A DNA stretch of 64,000 bases from Hymenobacter psoromatis. Its GTDB lineage: Bacteria; Bacteroidota; Bacteroidia; Cytophagales; Hymenobacteraceae. The stretch's first letter is position 1. The number at the start of each line of letters is the position of its first letter. Shown one piece after another: positions 26,450-34,727 of this stretch. The stretch lies in assembly GCF_020012125.1 (NCBI RefSeq), contig NZ_JAIFAG010000003.1:19704-83703 (forward strand). The letters are read 5' to 3'. A model generated the notes under the pieces. The model worked only from the letters and a program-made list of their open reading frames with translations. It had not been told where the DNA came from and did no database searches. A program made the position numbers and the translations under genes.

Positions 26450-26710
26450 TAGTGTCTCTACCCCGCCCGAGGTGAGCACGCACGGCACGTGCCGGTACGC
26501 CGCGCCCTGGGTGGGTTGGCTACTGGCGGCGTGGCGCAGCAGGCGGTGGTTATACGCGTTGCCAGGTACCGAGAACTCGGGCGAGTAATCGGATTGTATC
26601 GACTCGAGCTTGGTGCGGTCGTTAGCTTGTAACGTGGGCAGCAGCTGCGTCTCGCTGTCGAGGTCGAGGCGCTCGCCGGCCAGCCAGATTTCGTTGGCGG
26701 TGGTGCTCAT
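26450..26710 (-). pseudogene. N-terminal fragment of a phage-like structural protein
   Basis: The frame from an ATG at 26708-26710 reads MSTTANEIWLAGERLDLDSE, followed by a stretch ending in YSPEFSVPGNAYNHRLL. This pattern (strand, then SPEFSVPxNxxN) recalls the N-termini of large phage- or prophage-type structural proteins of Bacteroidota. It loses sense near 26450, where it overlaps the 3' end of the opposite-strand secreted-protein gene. It is interpreted as a remnant. Confidence 0.45.
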
Positions 26711-26990
26711 TGGCCCTGCGCGTAGGCCAAGCGCGCAACCGTCATCGCTATCGACATCTCAATCCGGCCCACACCTATGCGGCGCACGGGGGAGCTGCCG
26801 CTGTTTAGCGTCACCGGCACTCACTCGGCACCTAGTACCGGCTGGTATCACATCTGCGGGCTAGTCCAGAGCGTGCTCAGCCTCTCGGCCAGGCAGCACC
26901 TGTGAAGGCTCCACTGCTGGGTGTAATGGTAGCACGCGACTCGCCGCGCTGGCTGTAGCGCCACTGGCCGGTGCCCACCTTGTTGTAGCT

Positions 26991-27218
26991 GGGGTTCTTG
27001 TTGCAAAAGGGCGGATTTACACGATAAGAAATTAATGACTTGATTCAGTGAGTATTGTCAGCAACCCTCCTTTGTATTATCAGAAAGGAAATCCTTTTTG
27101 ATGAGATTGGCATACCCGCTGGATTGTTTGGAATCGCCCTTTTCTAGCCTGTTTTTGGGCTACCCTTTCTGATAAGGAAGCTTAGCGTGTAAAATTGCCC
27201 TTTTGCAAGAAGAACCCC
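26991..27218. repeat. 228-bp unit bounded by 38-bp inverted repeats
   Basis: The segment 26991-27028 is the reverse complement of 27181-27218 with four mismatches (shared core TTGCAAAAGGGC). Inside, TATCAGAAAGG (near 27078) pairs with CCTTTCTGATA (near 27166). There is no gene. The unit looks like a small non-autonomous element or an inverted duplication of a coding fragment. Confidence 0.5.
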
Positions 27219-27304
27219 TGCTAGAGGCAATGACAGCTCTTTCCTGGCAATAAAGGGCCCCCAGTGCCTCCTTTTGGGGGTTATGTGAAAATAAATACCC
27301 ACCA

Positions 27305-27340
27305 AAAAGCCGCTACGACCCAGCAGGTGCAGCGGCTTTT
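27305..27340 (-). terminator. Intrinsic terminator downstream of the small membrane gene
   Basis: The arms AAAAGCCGCT (27305-27314) and AGCGGCTTTT (27331-27340) form a perfect 10-bp stem. On the minus strand it ends in a T-rich run (AGCGGCTTTTTGG), 23 nt after the stop of the gene at 27363-27608. Confidence 0.65.
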
Positions 27341-27362
27341 CGAGGGAGGCAAACCCCGGGTC

Positions 27363-27608
27363 TTACCCGGCGTCGCCGGACCCAGAAACGGTGGGCTCAG
27401 GGGCTTTGCGGGTCCGGGCCGAAGCCAGCAGCCGGCAGGCGTCGCGGTGCAACGCCGTAGCCGCGCGGGTCACCAGCTTGTCCAGTTCCACGCCCGGCAG
27501 GGCCCCACCCACCACCACGATGACCGCGAGGCAGACCAGGGCGAGCCCCGTCGTGAGCAGCGCGGCCGCCCGGAACAACAGATGGGCGTAGAACTGGAGC
27601 AGGAGCAT
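27363..27608 (-). CDS. Small single-span membrane protein (hypothetical)
   Basis: The 81-residue frame begins at an ATG at 27606-27608. Residues ~13-35 are a strongly hydrophobic helix (AALLTTGLALVCLAVIVVVG), then comes a helical hydrophilic tail. The layout is that of a small inner-membrane protein. An intrinsic terminator follows it, which supports a real transcript. No family is recognised. The gene is GC-rich and other frames are also open here, so certainty is moderate. Confidence 0.5.
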   Translation of the reverse strand: MLLLQFYAHLLFRAAALLTTGLALVCLAVIVVVGGALPGVELDKLVTRAATALHRDACRLLASARTRKAPEPTVSGSGDAG

Positions 27609-27839
27609 AGGGCGGGGCGGCAAAAGCAGAAAGGTGAGTTCTTCCAGCGGGCTAAGATATAGAAGAAAAATAGGCCAGCACCCAGGTTCGTGTGGCCGTG
27701 TCTACCTGGTTGGCCAGCCTAGCAGGACATGCGTTCAGGAAAACGGTGATTTAAACAGTGGTCGCCTTTTTACATACTACGTTTGAGGCGCGAAGCAAAT
27801 AAGTCTGGTTACGAGTACCTTGAGTACCAACAAGCGCAG

Positions 27840-27905
27840 CCAGGGTGAACAAGTCCGCTCTTTACATGGGGCTAACCCCGTAGTTCATGTCTCGACCCAC
27901 CCTGG
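27840..27905 (+). ncRNA. Candidate IS110 bridge-RNA region
   Basis: In the non-coding stretch before the IS110 transposase, CCAGGGTG (27840-27847) pairs with CACCCTGG (27898-27905). Inside, GGGG (27868-27871) pairs with CCCC (27876-27879). IS110-group elements encode a structured bridge RNA in the end upstream of the transposase. The position and nested stems fit this; the loops that would pair with target and donor were not identified. Confidence 0.4.
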
Positions 27906-28016
27906 TCAGTTTTGACAGCCTGGATAGTTCAACTGGCCAACCCCGCGTGTAGTATGTTAGGCCCTAAAACTGGCAGCGTTTGACTTTTTTCCCCCATCTC
28001 TTTTCCCCTGTCTATC

Positions 28017-29003
28017 ATGAAGATGTATATTGGAATCGATGTAGCCAAGGACACGCTAGCCGTAGCCTTGCCGCAGACCGCGACGAGTTGGAAAGTGCGC
28101 AGCATTGCGAATGCGCCGGACGCGATTCGTAAGCTAATCAAGGAGTTGCCTGACCAGGCGCAGGTGGTGCTGGAAGCCACCGGCTCGTATTCCGTCCTGC
28201 TGACCTATTTGCTTTGCCAGGCGCAGGTGGTCGTTTCGGTCATCAATCCGAAGCAAAGTCATCATTTTGCCCAGTTGCAGCTGGCGGTGACCAAAACGGA
28301 TGAAAGCGATGCCGTGCTCTTGGCCCGGTATGGGCAGCTGGTCCAGCCCCCGCATTACACGATGGAGAGCGACGTCTTGCTGCGGCTCAAGCAAAAGCGG
28401 ACGCTACTGCGCCACTATAAAAAACAGCAGCGTTCGTTAGCCAATCTCCAGCACGCTTTTTCGCCCTTGCCGGTGCAAGACGCGCAAGTAGGGAGCAGCT
28501 TGCAACAGGTGCTCAGCCACTTTCAGACCGCCATTACCGAGGTCACGTCCGAGTTAGAGCAGTTAACCAAGCAGCATTTTCCCGACCAGTTGCGGCGGCT
28601 GACTTCGATTCAAGGCATCTCTACCACGATTGCCACGGCCCTGATTGAGGTGACCAGCGGTTTTGCGCAGTTTCACTCCGCGAAAGCATTAGCCAAGTAT
28701 ATCGGTGTGGTACCGGTCATTTATCAGTCGGGCAAGTCGCAGGTAACCAAGGGTATCTGTAAGACCGGCGACCCGCACTTGCGCGGTATGCTCTACATGG
28801 CTTCCTGGTCCGCCATTCGCTACAATAAGCCCTGCCAGGAATTATATCAGCGCTTGAAAGCGGCGGGCAAAGCGCCCAAGGTGGCCCTGATAGCCGTCGT
28901 CAACAAGCTGCTTCGCCAGGCATTTGCCGTCGTCAAGTTCGACCAGGATTTTGATCCCAACTATCAGCCTGTTTTACGCCCACTTCCTTGCTTTTTAACA
29001 TAG
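28017..29003 (+). CDS. IS110-family transposase (DEDD), intact
   Basis: The 328-residue protein has an N-terminal RuvC-like DEDD domain. GIDVAKDTLAV carries the first Asp, EATGSY the Glu, and KTDESDAVLLARYG the later Asp pair. The C-terminal Transposase_20 domain reads LTSIQGISTTIATALIEVT, then a serine-containing segment near SGKSQVTKGICKTGDPHLRG. Such enzymes insert without inverted repeats and are guided by an element-encoded RNA. The ORF is full length. About 230 nt of structured non-coding DNA precede it, as expected for the left end of the element. The exact ends were not determined. Confidence 0.93.
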   Translation: MKMYIGIDVAKDTLAVALPQTATSWKVRSIANAPDAIRKLIKELPDQAQVVLEATGSYSVLLTYLLCQAQVVVSVINPKQSHHFAQLQLAVTKTDESDAVLLARYGQLVQPPHYTMESDVLLRLKQKRTLLRHYKKQQRSLANLQHAFSPLPVQDAQVGSSLQQVLSHFQTAITEVTSELEQLTKQHFPDQLRRLTSIQGISTTIATALIEVTSGFAQFHSAKALAKYIGVVPVIYQSGKSQVTKGICKTGDPHLRGMLYMASWSAIRYNKPCQELYQRLKAAGKAPKVALIAVVNKLLRQAFAVVKFDQDFDPNYQPVLRPLPCFLT

Positions 29004-29031
29004 TTCATGAACTGTGTTAAACGGCCGAGCT

Positions 29032-30009
29032 TTAAGCAGGGGATTTAGCAAAATCAGCTTGGTAGGGCACGCCTGATTTGATGATAGCAAAGGCTTGTTT
29101 AAGGAGCTTGTTGCAGACGGCAATCAGGGCCACTTTGCCGTTTTTACCTTTGGCCACGAGGCGCTCATACAGGGCTTTGCAGGCGGCGTTCGACTTCTTG
29201 GCCGAGAAGCTGCACACGAATAATTTACCGCGTAATAAGGCCCCACCCATCTTGGTAATGCGCGCTTTGCCGCGCACGCTGGTTCCCGAGGTGTGCTCGC
29301 GTGGGGAGAGGCCCGCTTTGGCAATGAGTTAGCGATAGTTATCGAGGCGGGTAAACCCACCCGCAAACAAAAGCAACATCCCCGCCGTCTTGCGGCCAAT
29401 GCCGGGAATGGATTGTAAAAGCTTCATTTCCTGCGCAAAACGCTGCTCAAGCAAGGTCAGTAATTCGGCTTCGAGCGCTCGAATCTGGTCGTCGAGCAGT
29501 TGCCATGTTTGCTGAAGCCGGTTCTGGGCAATCGGGCTGACAATAGGTTGTTGCTGTAAGGCTTCTAACGAATTGGCTACCATTGTTTTCTGCTTTATTA
29601 ACTGTTCGGTTGCCTACTCTAGTTGGCGACACTCGACCAGGACTACTTCGTCTGGCTGCCAAGCCTTGACCGATTGCTGCTGGCCGTAGCGCAGTAGCCA
29701 CTGGGCATCTTTGCGGTCAGTCTTGCCCTTACCCAGATGCATCTGGATAAAGCGCTTGATAACCAGCGGATTTATGACAGCCACTTGTCCACCTTGTTCG
29801 TGCAGGTGGTAAGCCAGCGCCAGGTAATAGGTACCGGTGGCTTCCATAACGAATAGACACTGAGTACCACAGACTTGCAGTAGGTGTGTGAAGCCAGGCT
29901 TATCATTGCTGACTTCGAGCTGGTGCAGGTGGGCGCCGCGCTGATAGCAGACGGCTAAGGTGGCCTTGCTCACGTCAAGACCTACAACTGGGAGAGGAGC
30001 AGCATACAT
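29032..30009 (-). pseudogene. IS110-family transposase with two in-frame stops
   Basis: One continuous minus-strand frame from ATG 30009 to 29032 encodes a full-length IS110 transposase. It shows GLDVSKATLAV, EATGTYYLALAYHL and KTDRKDAQWLLRYG in the DEDD domain, LLQSIPGIGRKTAGMLLLFA in the second domain, and RGKARITKMGGALLRGKLFV near the end. The frame is broken only by a TAG at about 29614-29616 and a TAA at about 29329-29331. There are no frameshifts, so inactivation by point mutation is recent. It is a different IS110 subtype from the neighbour at 28017. Confidence 0.88.
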
Positions 30010-30521
30010 GGACGGGGAGAAAAGGGGGTGAAAGGAAGCACCTACAAAAAGGAGTCTAGGGAAGCTTTTTCTATCCTAATACAGGCTCTACTGGCCTACT
30101 GGAACTGTCCAAAGTAGCCCTAGAAAAGAGTGGTGATTGTCATGTAAAACGGGCTCGGGCGCCCTCTACTGCAAAGAATCTTGTTCCACCCTTTTCCTTC
30201 GTGTCCATCCAAGTTACCGCCGGTGCGTGAACATAGGATACTGTGAAATAACGTTTAAAATATGTAAAAGAGGAGCTTATAATGTTAATTAAACGCACAT
30301 TCAATAAACGTTACGTGAGTAGCATTAGATGGCATACCGCCTTGGCGCATCTAATGCCTCAAGATATTCATTCATACTAAACTACCTCACTAGACGGTGG
30401 CCGGTCTTTTGCCACAGCCGTGAGCCTTCCGGCGGGGCATCGCCGCTGGGGCCATCAAACTAAGCCGCCGCCCCGGGAGTTATAGCTTGCTATCGCCCTT
30501 TCTACGCCGCGCCGTTCCCGC
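30010..30521. other. Spacer between dead IS110 and the sigma factor gene
   Basis: No gene is seen. The part next to the transposase start should hold the non-coding end of the dead IS110. A perfect 10-bp inverted repeat, GCATTAGATG (30323-30332) and CATCTAATGC (30349-30358), lies about 165 nt upstream of the sigma factor gene and may be regulatory. Confidence 0.5.
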
Positions 30522-31385
30522 ATGAGACAGTTAAAAATCAGCAAGCAGATTACCAACCGCGAAAGCCAGTCGCTGGACAAGTACCTGCAGGAGATTGGCA
30601 AAGTGAGCCTGGTGACAATCGAGGAGGAGGTGGACCTGGCCCAGCGCATCCGCGAGGGCGACCAGATGGCCCTCGAAAAGCTGACCAAAGCCAACCTGCG
30701 CTTTGTGGTATCGGTGTCCAAGCAGTACCAGAACCAGGGCCTGACCCTGGGCGACCTCATCAACGAGGGCAACCTGGGGTTGATTAAGGCGGCCAAGCGC
30801 TTCGATGAAACGAAAGGGTTCAAGTTCATCTCCTACGCCGTGTGGTGGATTCGTCAGAGCATCCTGCAAGCCCTGGCCGAGCAGAGCCGCATCGTGCGCC
30901 TGCCTTTGAACCGGGTGGGCTCGCTGAATAAAATCAGCCGCTCGTTTGCCGAGCTGGAGCAGAAGTTTGAGCGGGAACCCTCGCCCGACGAGATTGCGGA
31001 GCTGCTGGAGTTGACGACCTCCGAAGTAGTGGACACGCTCAAAATAGCGGGCCGCCACGTCTCGATGGATGCGCCCTTCGTGCAGGGCGAGCAAAACGGC
31101 TTACTCGATGTGCTGGTGGATGAGGCGGCGGACACGCCGGATGCCGGCTTGCTGCATGACTCCCTGCGCCGGGAGGTGCAACGCGCACTCTCGACCCTAA
31201 CCCGACGAGAGGCCGACGTCATTACGCTCCATTTCGGGCTCAATGGCCACGCCGCGCAAACGCTGGAGGAAGTCGGCGCGCAATTTAGCTTAACCCGCGA
31301 GCGGGTCCGGCAGATAAGGGAGAAGGCCATTCGCCGCCTCAAGCACACCTCGCGCTCGCAGTCGCTGAAATCGTACCTGGGCTAG
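30522..31385 (+). CDS. rpoD: Primary-type sigma-70 factor (RpoD-like), plasmid copy
   Basis: The 287-residue protein is full length for the short RpoD of Bacteroidota. Region 1.2 is YLQEIGKVSLVTIEEEVDLA. Region 2 is NLRFVVSVSKQYQNQGLTLG, then LIKAAKRFDETKGFKFISYA and VWWIRQSILQALAEQ. Region 3 includes LNKISRSFAELEQKF. The region 4 helix-turn-helix is LEEVGAQFSLTRERVRQIRE. It directs core RNA polymerase to promoters of the Bacteroidota TTTG / TAnnTTTG type. Housekeeping rpoD is chromosomal, so this is an extra copy that could bias transcription toward plasmid genes. It stands between IS110 debris and a Cre-like recombinase. Confidence 0.94.
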   Translation: MRQLKISKQITNRESQSLDKYLQEIGKVSLVTIEEEVDLAQRIREGDQMALEKLTKANLRFVVSVSKQYQNQGLTLGDLINEGNLGLIKAAKRFDETKGFKFISYAVWWIRQSILQALAEQSRIVRLPLNRVGSLNKISRSFAELEQKFEREPSPDEIAELLELTTSEVVDTLKIAGRHVSMDAPFVQGEQNGLLDVLVDEAADTPDAGLLHDSLRREVQRALSTLTRREADVITLHFGLNGHAAQTLEEVGAQFSLTRERVRQIREKAIRRLKHTSRSQSLKSYLG

Positions 31386-31544
31386 CCCCTTTGTCAGTTT
31401 CCCTTTGCTAAGAAGACCAGTCTAAGCTGGCGCCTGACAACTCCAGCAAAGGCCAGGAAGGTGCCTTTTACAAAAGCATCGCTTCAGCAATTATAGCAAC
31501 CGGGCTTCGGACAGGGAAAACAGGGCGCTACTTCGGCTGGTGTA

Positions 31545-31579
31545 ATAAGGTCCGATAACCTTCGCTTATCGGACCTTAT
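31545..31579. other. Palindrome C: perfect lox-like 14-7-14 site by recombinase 2
   Basis: The left arm ATAAGGTCCGATAA (31545-31558) and right arm TTATCGGACCTTAT (31566-31579) are exact inverted repeats around CCTTCGC. The site lies 58 nt upstream of the recombinase 2 ATG. It has the same size and GATAA/TTATC inner core as the site beside recombinase 1 but a different outer sequence. Confidence 0.65.
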
Positions 31580-31637
31580 CCCTACCTTCGCATTTGCCTC
31601 CAAAAAGTCGCGTATCACTCCGTATTATATAGGCTAC

Positions 31638-32600
31638 ATGGAAAACAGTTCGGCCCTCTCGATTCCGGTCAGCTCCTCGTCGGCGCTCGCGCACCTGGCC
31701 GAGCACACCAACCGCTACGTCGAGGCCGGGCTGAGCGGCGCGGCCAACACGGCCAAAGCCTACGCCGGGGATTTGAAACGCTTCGGGTTGTGGTGCGCCG
31801 AACACGGACTGGAGCCGTTGCCGTGCTCGGTAGATACGCTCGCGGGATTCGTGACGCATTTGGCTGAGATGGGTAAAAAGGTGTCCACCATTCAGCGCCA
31901 CTGCGCGGCCGTTGCGAAGGCCCATGCATTGCGGGGGATTGATTCGCCCACGGACGATAAGAAGTTCAAGGTGCTGATGGAGGGCATCGCCCGGGTCAAG
32001 GGCGTGCGGCAAAAACAGGCCCCGGCCTTTACACTGGCCAATTTCAAGCGCACGGTAAAAAGCATCGATGGCAAAACACTAGCGGGTCTGCGGGACCGCG
32101 TGATTTTATTGCTGGGGTTTACGGGGGCCTTTCGTCGCTCGGAACTGGCGGCGCTGAATATTGAGGACTTGTCGTTTTCTGAGGAAGGCCTGATTGTGAA
32201 CTTGGCCAAGAGCAAGACTAACCAGTACAGCGCGGCCGAGGAAAAGGCCATTTTCTATTCGCCGGATTTTAAATTATGTCCCATCCGCACTCTGGAGGCC
32301 TGGATTAAAAGGCTGGACCGTACTACAGGGCCGATATTTGTGTCCTTTCGCAAAGGTGAACGACTCACTGAGCGCCGGCTGACGGATAAGCACCTCAATT
32401 TGATTGTTCAGCGCTATTTGGGTTCCAAATACTCAGCGCACTCCCTGCGGGCATCCTTTGTCACCGTGGCTAAATTGGCTGGGGCCGATGACTCTGAAGT
32501 GATGAACCAGACCAAGCACAAGACGAGTGAGATGATTCGCCGCTATACCCGCTTGGATAATATACGCCAGCATAACGCGGCTCAAAAATTAGGATTATAA
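31638..32600 (+). CDS. Cre-like tyrosine recombinase 2
   Basis: The 320-residue protein is a paralogue of the one at 9460-10437. It has the same domain plan (WCAEHGLEPLP, STIQRHCAAVAKAHALRG, SPTDDKKFKVLMEG, KQAPAFTLANFKR) and an identical last 20 residues starting RRYTRLDNIRQ. Active-site residues are Arg166 (GAFRRSEL), a Lys in KSKTNQ, His268 and Arg271 (HSLR) and Tyr303. The N-terminal 25 residues differ fully from the paralogue. A perfect 14-7-14 palindrome lies just upstream. The IS5 copy 2 is inserted 13 bp after the stop. Its role is likely site-specific recombination on this plasmid, with a site specificity of its own. Confidence 0.93.
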   Translation: MENSSALSIPVSSSSALAHLAEHTNRYVEAGLSGAANTAKAYAGDLKRFGLWCAEHGLEPLPCSVDTLAGFVTHLAEMGKKVSTIQRHCAAVAKAHALRGIDSPTDDKKFKVLMEGIARVKGVRQKQAPAFTLANFKRTVKSIDGKTLAGLRDRVILLLGFTGAFRRSELAALNIEDLSFSEEGLIVNLAKSKTNQYSAAEEKAIFYSPDFKLCPIRTLEAWIKRLDRTTGPIFVSFRKGERLTERRLTDKHLNLIVQRYLGSKYSAHSLRASFVTVAKLAGADDSEVMNQTKHKTSEMIRRYTRLDNIRQHNAAQKLGL

Positions 32601-32613
32601 GCCTGCTGATTCA

Positions 32614-33544
32614 GAAGCTGTTTAGGAAGTAGGCGGGGCAATTTTGCGCAGTAGTAGTACGGTAAAGGCTAGCCAGTGCAGAGCCAGCCAGTTTTGCAAG
32701 CTGGTTTCGTAGCGCACAAGCAGGGCCTTAAAGCCGTCGAGCCAGGCGTTGAGGCGTTCAATGACCAGGCGGCGGCGGTAGAGTTCCGGGTCCAGGGGGG
32801 TGTCGTCATCGGTCTGCCAGTCGGCTGAGCGCCGGTTGCGTGGGATGTTGGCTTCGATGCCGCGCCGCGCACAGGCTTGGCGCAAGCTACTGACATCAAA
32901 GGCTTTGTCGGCATTCAAAAACAAGCCTTCCAAGCGCAGCTCGGCGGCTTCGAGTAAGTCGCACAACTCGGCAAACACCCGTTCCAACTCGAACGTATCG
33001 TGCTGGTTACCGGCCTGGGGCGTGGCCACAGCCAGCGGCAGGCCCTGGTTGTCGGCCAGGAACAGGGCGTTGGTGGTGCGGCCCGCCTTGCGGCCTTGGT
33101 AGCCGATAGCGGCCCCGCCATTCTTGGCCAGCGTATGGCTGCCATCGAGTTGGACGCTGGATAAGTCGAGGCGGCGTCGATGCAGGCGCAAGCTGGTGAG
33201 CCACAGATTTTTCCAGGCTCCTTGCTTGCCCCAGGCGTTAAAGTGGTAGTACACCCCCTGCCAGCTTAATGGCGGCCCCGTGAACAGGCTTCTGACGGGC
33301 AGCCACCGCCACTGGCAGCCAGTTTTGAGCTTGTAGCAGATGGCTCCAACGACCTCGGCCGGGTCAGCAGCCGGCCGCCGGCCACCCGTGCGGGTGGGCA
33401 AATGAGGCAGTATCCAGCGGATAATCATATCTTTGGTCAGGACTTCCATGAAGGAGAGAAAGGAGATGGGTCGCACCTCAAATTTCTCGCTTTTGTGGGA
33501 GTTTTTGCGTTTTGCTCGCCGCTACCTCCTTCCTAAACAGGTTC
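32614..33544 (-). mobile_element. IS5-family element, copy 2 (931 bp, inverted)
   Basis: The ends GAAGCTGTTTAGGAAG (32614-32629) and CTTCCTAAACAGGTTC (33529-33544) match those of copy 1 in reverse. TCA flanks both sides (32611-32613, 33545-33547) as a 3-bp target duplication. The two copies bracket 15.7 kb of DNA in inverted orientation. Confidence 0.93.
32622..33476 (-). CDS. IS5-family transposase, copy 2
   Basis: The 284-residue product is identical to the transposase at 16012-16866, with the same VQLDGSHT, LNADKAFD and VIERLNAWLDGFK catalytic blocks. Identity extends to the out-of-frame readings as well, so the DNA is nearly or fully identical. This points to recent transposition. It sits just after recombinase 2 and upstream of the RusA-like gene, where it interrupts no recognised gene. 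Confidence 0.95.
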   Translation of the reverse strand: MRPISFLSFMEVLTKDMIIRWILPHLPTRTGGRRPAADPAEVVGAICYKLKTGCQWRWLPVRSLFTGPPLSWQGVYYHFNAWGKQGAWKNLWLTSLRLHRRRLDLSSVQLDGSHTLAKNGGAAIGYQGRKAGRTTNALFLADNQGLPLAVATPQAGNQHDTFELERVFAELCDLLEAAELRLEGLFLNADKAFDVSSLRQACARRGIEANIPRNRRSADWQTDDDTPLDPELYRRRLVIERLNAWLDGFKALLVRYETSLQNWLALHWLAFTVLLLRKIAPPTS

Positions 33545-33805
33545 TCAGTTAATAGTATATGATGACAGCTCTGCTATTTTTATAAGCCGGTCGCTGTTAA
33601 ATCTGGACATGAAACCTGGAAAAACCACCGGAATCCTGCGCAACAGCTAACCCAACCCAAACTAGTATTTCCTTTCGCCCTAAGACTTTGAAGTGAATTC
33701 TACCGCGTGGGTTTAACCGGCCGAATTAATTAGGCACACTATGTATGCTCCGCTGTAGGGTTTCAGAAGCACATCCATCTATTCGGCAGTTGGTCTATTA
33801 CAGGA
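33545..33805. other. Short gene-free spacer before the RusA-like gene
   Basis: No gene or strong structure is seen. The spacer should hold the promoter of the RusA-like gene. Confidence 0.4.
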
Positions 33806-34363
33806 ATGCCAACTCACAACAATGAACAAATGAAGTATATACTTAAAAAACATCCAGACTTAGATTTCTTTGTTGGTCGTATGGGAGGCAGCATTGTACC
33901 CACCAAACAAGACAAGTTCAAACCTGTGACCGGTTACGAATTAGTTATGGAAGAGGAAGATGGAAAAGTAAGCAAAGTCACTGACGAAGAGCTTTACTTA
34001 AAGAAAAAAGGGCCTGATTCTACAAAGGATTTTGGTGAGGAACTGAAGCAGCTGATTAGAGGGTCAATGAGTTCTGAACACCCATATGCTAGCGATATAC
34101 CTGTGGAGGTGCTTATAAGTGTGGATATGAATGCAAAACGATTCAACGAGGTAGATGTCGATAACTTGGCTAAATATATTTTAGATTGCATGACTGGATT
34201 GGTCTTTATTGATGATGCACAAGTTGTCAATCTTTATGTTAATAAGGATGTAAATGCGTTCATACCCCTGCACGGCTTCTTCATAGGGGTACGGCAATTG
34301 AAGACCAAGGAGAGTTGGTTTAGCAACATCAAATTTGCGTATTTAGAAGAACTCTCTGAATAA
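33806..34363 (+). CDS. RusA-like Holliday-junction resolvase
   Basis: The 185-residue protein has the RusA signature VDVDNLAKYILDCMTGLVFI (~115-134), followed by DDAQVVNLYVNK. In RusA the acidic residues of this block coordinate metal and cut Holliday junctions. The N-terminal half, with a segment KPVTGYELVMEEEDGKVSK, is specific to this protein. RusA enzymes are usual on phages and plasmids. It lies upstream of the Thoeris genes, separated by a strong terminator, so it is a separate unit. The ATG at 33806 gives MPTHNNEQMKYILKK; a second Met at codon 9 is possible. Confidence 0.8.
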   Translation: MPTHNNEQMKYILKKHPDLDFFVGRMGGSIVPTKQDKFKPVTGYELVMEEEDGKVSKVTDEELYLKKKGPDSTKDFGEELKQLIRGSMSSEHPYASDIPVEVLISVDMNAKRFNEVDVDNLAKYILDCMTGLVFIDDAQVVNLYVNKDVNAFIPLHGFFIGVRQLKTKESWFSNIKFAYLEELSE

Positions 34364-34401
34364 TAGAAGCGGCGACTGATGCCTCAGTCGCCGCTTCTAT
34401 T
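34362..34401 (+). terminator. Strong intrinsic terminator after the RusA-like gene
   Basis: AATAGAAGCGGCGACTGA (34362-34379) pairs perfectly with TCAGTCGCCGCTTCTATT (34384-34401) over 18 bp with loop TGCC, and a T-rich tail follows (ATTCAAATTT). It overlaps the stop codon of the gene. Confidence 0.85.
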
Positions 34402-34423
34402 ATTCAAATTTCAAAACCTACTT

Positions 34424-34513
34424 CGCCAGCAGCTCGCGATGGCCCAGGCGCTGCTGGAGGCCAAGGAAGACACGCTCAGCCTCCTGCGGGCGGGGCATAA
34501 CCGGCCGAACTGA
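34424..34513 (+). pseudogene. C-terminal remnant of the coiled-coil regulator family
   Basis: Thirty codons remain of a gene like 13733-14203: RQQLAMAQALLEAKEDTLSL, then LLRAGHNRPN and a stop at 34511-34513. The paralogue ends LLRASYNRPN. The remnant lies upstream of the Thoeris genes, as the intact copy lies upstream of the MORC/Vsr island, so both islands may once have carried the same kind of regulator. Confidence 0.7.
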
Positions 34514-34727
34514 CTTTCCAAATAATTTTCTAATATATAATAATATATCTGTTTTCAATAGCAGGGGCCTTTCCGTTTAGTAGCACACGTTTGCGGCTAT
34601 TGGAATTAGCAAATAAACTAGCCCATTAGTCGTACAGTACAGTATATTAGCTGCGTCTTTGGGAGTTATCATTTTCGCACATTCCGAAAGAATAGGTCAA
34701 CCATTAATTCAGTTAGATAGCGTACTG

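Larger units (their letters stand above)
26711..27362. other. Fragment-rich spacer with a nested inverted repeat
   Basis: A minus-strand piece VNPPFCNKNPSYNKVGTGQW (about 27015-26955) looks like part of a lost coding region just upstream of the structural-protein fragment. The rest is gene-free. A 38-bp inverted repeat lies at 26991-27218 and a terminator at 27305-27340. Confidence 0.5.
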
